64,000 bases of DNA from Psoroptes ovis. Lineage: Eukaryota > Arthropoda > Arachnida > Sarcoptiformes > Psoroptidae. Of this stretch, positions 59,664 to 64,000 are shown one piece after another. How positions within the stretch are numbered: position 1 is the first letter of the stretch; every line of letters begins with the position of its first letter. Position numbers and translations under genes: made by a program. The stretch is taken from positions 1,054,001 to 1,118,000 of the forward strand of contig PQWQ01000004.1 of assembly GCA_002943765.1 (NCBI GenBank). The letters run 5' to 3'. The notes under the pieces were generated by a model. That model worked only from the letters and a program-made list of their open reading frames with translations, was not told where the DNA came from and searched no databases.

Positions 59664-59743
59664 TTGAGCTGTCCTGTAAGTTCTTGCTGTTGTTTAAATA
59701 AAAAATAATTCATAAAACGGGAAGAACTTATGGGACAGTCTAA
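59664..59743. mobile_element. 80-bp mini-element, core type B
   Basis: TTGAGCTGTCCTGTAAG and CTTATGGGACAGTCTAA, core GCTGTTGTTTAAATAAAAAA. Confidence 0.8.
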
Positions 59744-60251
59744 TATTTTACAATTGATTTAGATGTGTATGCATGTTTGAACACATGTATATCATATATC
59801 ATATTATTCATGTTCTTCTTGCGATTCATGGTGAAAAATTCAAATGTTAAAATGTATTTAAACAAAGACAAAAACGAATGATTACAAATTTTCAAAGTGT
59901 GAACAACAACAACAACCACAGCAACAATATTTATGATCATTCATCTGATAATCATTTGTTTATGCGTATATTTATAATGCCAAAAGAAATGGTAAATACC
60001 TTTGCTACACACGCATCTATTGTTGACATGTGAATACCCCATAAAAAAACCAAAAAAAAAAAGTTGTAAATATTTATATTACAAAATAAAAAGCGTAAAA
60101 AATGAATGATATGCATTCAACACTACAATATCATAATAATAATGGTTCAACGAATCATCATCATCATTTAGTAAAAGCATCAATCATTTTTATTTATGAA
60201 AAAAAAAAATGAATTTAAAAAGTGAATTTAAAAAAAAATGACATTTAAATT

Positions 60252-60336
60252 TTAAGCTGTCCGAAAAGTTTTTGCGGATTTTCAATCGACGTTGCTGTGT
60301 GCTGAACGCCGAAAAAACTTATAGGACAACCCCGAA
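60252..60336. mobile_element. Mini-element with atypical core
   Basis: TTAAGCTGTCCGAAAAG and CTTATAGGACAACCCCGAA. The core (TCGACGTTGCTGTGTGCTGA) is GC-richer than any other copy. Confidence 0.65.
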
Positions 60337-60702
60337 TTTTTTCAAAAAATATTCATTTTCAAAAATACTTAACAATAAATTGAAATATTTTAAAATTTAT
60401 GGTGGAGAAAAATGAATGAATGAATAAATAAATAAATAAAGATGAAAAAAAAAAATTCGAAAACATTTTCCAACCATTATTATTATTATTATTATTACAA
60501 TTGTAACATTTACACATCGTTCAATCGTACCACATTCACGGTTCGTTTTGCGTATATTCATCATAAACATCATAAGCATCATAAACAATGTTTATCATCA
60601 GAATCTTAGAAGAAAATATATAAATGTTCCACACACAACATTTCAACATTGAAATTTATTCAAGAAAAATTGTGGAAAATTTTCACGAAAATAATAATAA
60701 TA

Positions 60703-60782
60703 TTAGGTTGTCCGGAAACTTTTTGCCAGTTATATCGTAGAAAATCATTAGAAAATCGGCTAGAACTTTTCGGACAACTTAA
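60703..60782 (+). mobile_element. 80-bp mini-element, core type A2
   Basis: TTAGGTTGTCCGGAAAC, core AGTTATATCGTAGAAAATCA, right end CTTTTCGGACAACTTAA. Confidence 0.85.
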
Positions 60783-61487
60783 TATTCAAGATGAATGGTG
60801 TGAAATAAATTCATATCTCAATATATTCAAGTGTGTTTCAACTGTTTTCGTGTTGATATTTGTATGTGTTTATTTCTATGTTTTCTTTTGGAAATTTCAT
60901 TTTCAATTTTTAAAATTTTTCTCAAATTTTTGTCCCATTATTCGATGATATCGTCAGCAATTTTTTATTTTGAAAAACATCCCTGAAAAACACTGAATTT
61001 GAATGAAGATTTTTTCAAAGGAAAAATTTCCCAAAGAAATTTGATTTATTCATTCATTTGATTGCTTGTAATTTGTTTTATTTATGTTTTTTTATTTGTT
61101 GTATACGAAAAATTCAAATGAAAAATTTCATTGATTTCAAGTTATTATTTGTTTATTTATGTATTTATGAATTTGTTTTCATAGAATTTTAGTTGAATTC
61201 TCATTGAATTCCCACTGAATTTCTATTAAAATTTCAATGAATTCGAATTGAAAAAAAAATGATGAAAAAATGAAATGAAAATATTCATGTAAATATTGTG
61301 AATTTCAACACTTTTCCAAACACTTTTCAACACTGAATTCTTTTTTTTTTTTTTTTTGATTTGATCAACAGAATATTCTTTCTTTGAAAATTTTCAAAAA
61401 TACTCGAGAGAATTTTTAATTTATTTCAGATTTATTCATTGATTCATTCATTCAATCATTTTCCTCACTTCTTTCAATGACAAATTA

Positions 61488-61567
61488 TTAGATTGTCTGG
61501 AAAGTTTTTGCCGATTATATCGTAAAAAATTATTGGAAAATCGGTGAAAACTTTTCGGACAACCTAA
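61488..61567 (+). mobile_element. 80-bp mini-element, core type A
   Basis: TTAGATTGTCTGGAAAG, core GATTATATCGTAAAAAATTA, right end CTTTTCGGACAACCTAA. Confidence 0.85.
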
Positions 61568-61651
61568 TAGTAATGAATATATGATTATTCAGCAACAAAT
61601 AAATAAATAAATGACAAAATGATTGAATGATTGAATAAAATAAATAAATAT

Positions 61652-61927
61652 TGCGCCGTCGTCTGGCGAGAATCAAAAGAGACTTCGACAGCATGCCAGC
61701 GCAAGGTGAAAATCGGAACTGCACCGCGCGCATGCTGTAGACAACACAGGCCAACATATAAAAACCACAGACAAACACGCTGGATTTTCCAATTTCGATC
61801 TCACACTTTTCAACTCATTGTTTATACACATTTTCGAATATTGTGATACACACATTGTGATAAATCAAATTAAATAAAATTAATTACGAAACTTGTATTT
61901 CCGTGCACGCACTACCTCCGAGCCACA
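61652..61927 (+). mobile_element. Probable solo LTR
   Basis: A 276-bp island starting TGCGCCGTCG and ending CGAGCCACA, much richer in GC than its surroundings at both ends. It has a TATA-like ACATATAAAAACC near 61758 and an AATAAA near 61873, the order expected of U3-R-U5. No matching internal region or partner LTR lies in the window, and I could not find a clean target duplication, so it may also be a lone promoter region. Confidence 0.4.
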
Positions 61928-62535
61928 ATTTGATAATTATTCAAAAATAAAAATTTTTCCCAATTCTCTGAAATGATTTATTTGTTTTCAATTCTACAAT
62001 TTTTTCGACAATTTTTCTCCGAAATAAATATTCGATATTCAATATTCTCAACTGATTTTCAAAAACAATAATCATTGAATTTTTCTTTTCGTTTAGTATT
62101 ATATTGGGAATAAATGCTCGAAAATGATGTTAGATATTCTAAATGAAACAAGGGATATTCTTTAGTTTGTTTTGTTTGATTATATGCTTGTTTGTTTGTT
62201 TATTTATATGTTTGAATGAATAGATATGGAGATACGCAAAAAAAAAAGATTTTGATCAAGTTTATGTTTATTGTATATGGACATGAATATTAAATATCTA
62301 TCAATGTATTTTCATTCAATATTTTAATAATGAAATGTAATGGATAAAAACCTTTATCATTTAAACAAGAACAGAGAAAAAAATGATTGTAAATAATGAT
62401 GATGATGATGATCATGATGATAATCATATGATCATGAAAAACAAATGACAACAAACAAACAAGATCATAAACAATGTTTTTCAAAATATCTTTTTTTTTC
62501 ATTTTTTCGTTACTTCAAGTTCATATATTACATTA

Positions 62536-62676
62536 CAGTGATTCTCAAATGATGAAACTATGATGACCATGAAGCCAATTCTTATGACCGGCGTCTCTAC
62601 AAACACATCAAATGCTTTGTGCTGCTCTCTTCAATATTGTCGGTCAGAAATCTTGTGGACCATTTTAGAATCATTG
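62536..62676. mobile_element. Possible hAT-like mini-element
   Basis: CAGTGATTCTCAAA faces the inverse of CAATGATTCTAAAA across 141 bp (11 of 14 match), recalling hAT ends. The 8-bp flanks do not match, so the call is weak. Confidence 0.25.
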
Positions 62677-63316
62677 ATTTAAATTCTTGTTTGTTTGAAT
62701 AAATCTAGATAGAAATGATTGAAGATGAAAACTTTTAACATTTGTTCCTAAATAAAAAACAATGTGTGAAAAAAACAAAAAAAAAAAAAAAAAGATTTGT
62801 GATCATTTGATTTGATATGAAAAAAAAACAAAAAAACAACGAGAGAGATTAATAGACTTTCAAGAAGCCAAGGAAAAGCAAGAGATTTATGATAGTTTTT
62901 AGCACAGGATGTTTTACAAAGACACACACATTTATGCTATTAAATATATTCATAAATTAATAAACATTTTTGGCCATTGTTTGTTAGTTAGTTAGTTAGT
63001 TAGCCATGAACCAAAAATCATATGAAATTAATGCGAAAAAATTATTGTTTTTGGGCAATTTTTCATTCGTTCGTTCGTTCGTTCATTCATTTGTTTCAAT
63101 GTTTATCGTTCATAGATTCTGTTCATTTGTTCGAAGATTTTTGTTGTTTTACAACAAAAATAATACAAAGTAAAAAAAAATGAAACAAAAAAAATTATGA
63201 ACAAAATTTCCGGTGTTGTTTGGACATTGATATTATCGTTAAATGAGCTAGTGTGTATGTGTGTGTGTCTGCATGTACAAACATATTGGCCATTAAGGTC
63301 TACATTGTGTCCGCTA

Positions 63317-63317
<1 letters not shown>

Positions 63318-63354
<37 letters not shown>
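63318..63354. repeat. GT dinucleotide repeat
   Basis: About 18 perfect GT units. Confidence 0.9.
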
Positions 63355-63356
<2 letters not shown>

Positions 63357-63847
63357 TTGCTCGACGATTTGTTTGATCATCGACGACGACGGCGACGACG
63401 ACAACATAATCACCGTTCGAATAAATAAATGTGTTAAACGTATTAAAAATTTATATCAATAATCGATAAAGATTTGAAAATTAATTTCGAACCAAATTCT
63501 TGGTCTAATTCATTTTATTTTTTTTTTCCAAATTGAAAATACAACTCGACCATTCAAGATTTTGTCATTTAGATCTAAAAATCTCACCAAAAATGTATTT
63601 TTCTGACAATCACTAATCAATTACATTTAAAATATAAACTAAATAAATAAACCAACTAATAACAAATAATAATATTAATATTTGAAAACCATAAAATAAC
63701 AAAGTGAAAATTTCAAAATTTTGAAATTTTAAAATTTTAAAATATTTTCAACAGAAAAATGGCCCATTTTCAAATTGAAAAATATTTCAAGACAAAAGCG
63801 AACGAGCCCGAGAGAGAGAGAGAACGCGACAGATTTTCATTGTCAAA

Positions 63848-63878
63848 ATGGGTTTTTGTTTTCTTCTTATTTTGACAG
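63848..63878 (+). CDS. Possible first exon with a signal peptide, gene cut by the window
   Basis: ATG opens MGFCFLLILTG and runs into CAG-GTAAAT, a strong splice donor, in phase 1. The upstream 60 bases are less AT-rich and hold a GAGA run (63810-63823), often seen at arthropod promoters. The rest of the gene would lie beyond the window. It may be chance: only 31 coding bases support it. Confidence 0.3.
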
Positions 63879-63926
63879 GTAAATACTTTGATATTAACAA
63901 GATTTATATGTGTGTGTGTGTTTATA

Positions 63927-64000
63927 TTAGGTCGTCCCATAAGTTTTTGCCGGTTATACCGTGAAAAATCATTGGAAAATCGGCAAAAACTTTTCGGACA
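63927..64000 (+). mobile_element. 80-bp mini-element, type A2, cut by window end
   Basis: TTAGGTCGTCCCATAAG, core GGTTATACCGTGAAAAATCA; the window ends within the right end at CGGACA. Confidence 0.85.

Larger units (their letters stand above)
57113..63840. other. Gene-free spacer, right side
   Basis: No supported gene. It holds six mini-elements, the ATTTC array, a probable solo LTR, a GT repeat and AT-rich spacer. The frame at 57653-57378 is hydrophobic but has no start context, splice sites or family resemblance. Confidence 0.6.

Noticed and set aside
1..64000. tRNA, rRNA, CRISPR and bacterial-type operon signals
   Set aside because: None found by eye. GGTTCGAATC at 40510 lies in an exon and has no cloverleaf around it. 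The window is eukaryotic.

Overview
The window is a strongly AT-rich piece of a eukaryotic nuclear genome. Introns are short (60-80 bp) with normal GT/AG borders, proteins carry long Asn, Gln and Ser runs, and tetra- and trinucleotide repeats (TGAA, ATC, ATT) are everywhere. It also holds a gypsy-type retroelement with an envelope-like domain, a copia element and many TA-flanked mini-elements. Together this fits a small-genome arthropod. My best guess is an acariform mite (dust or scabies mite type), by style of sequence only; no marker gene proves it.

Layout. From 1 to about 30.4 kb there is no gene I can support, only AT-rich spacer with simple repeats and about 40 copies of an 80-bp near-palindromic, mariner-like mini-element. 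At 30440-31919 (+) lies a small secreted leucine-rich-repeat gene with three exons. Convergent with it, 39305-32588 (-) encodes a 2057-residue sorting-nexin relative (membrane anchor, PXA, Nexin_C; SNX13/14/19/25 class) in three exons. Next, 49102-39985 (-) encodes a coiled-coil, tail-anchored golgin-like protein of about 1172 residues in six exons. Its first intron holds a complete, young Ty1/copia element (43830-48395, +, TSD CGAAC). About 620 bp upstream of its start codon sits a complete, young Ty3/gypsy element (49727-56904, -, TSD TAGA) whose single 2043-codon frame joins Gag, Pol and an envelope-like protein. From 57 to 64 kb there is again gene-free spacer with seven mini-elements, a 191-bp ATTTC array, a probable solo LTR at 61652-61927, and a possible signal-peptide first exon at 63848-63878 cut off by the window edge.

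Mobile DNA dominates. I list 47 copies of the 80-bp element in four core types; three are badly worn. There is also one TTAA-flanked piggyBac-like mini-element, two copies of a CAGRGTTT Tc1-like mini-element (one in an intron of the LRR gene), and weak hAT-like ends. The two full retroelements have almost identical LTRs and exact target duplications, so both inserted recently. No tRNA, rRNA or CRISPR was seen. Exon models for the three host genes were built by hand from splice motifs and reading phase. All three give totals divisible by three, but no transcript evidence was available.
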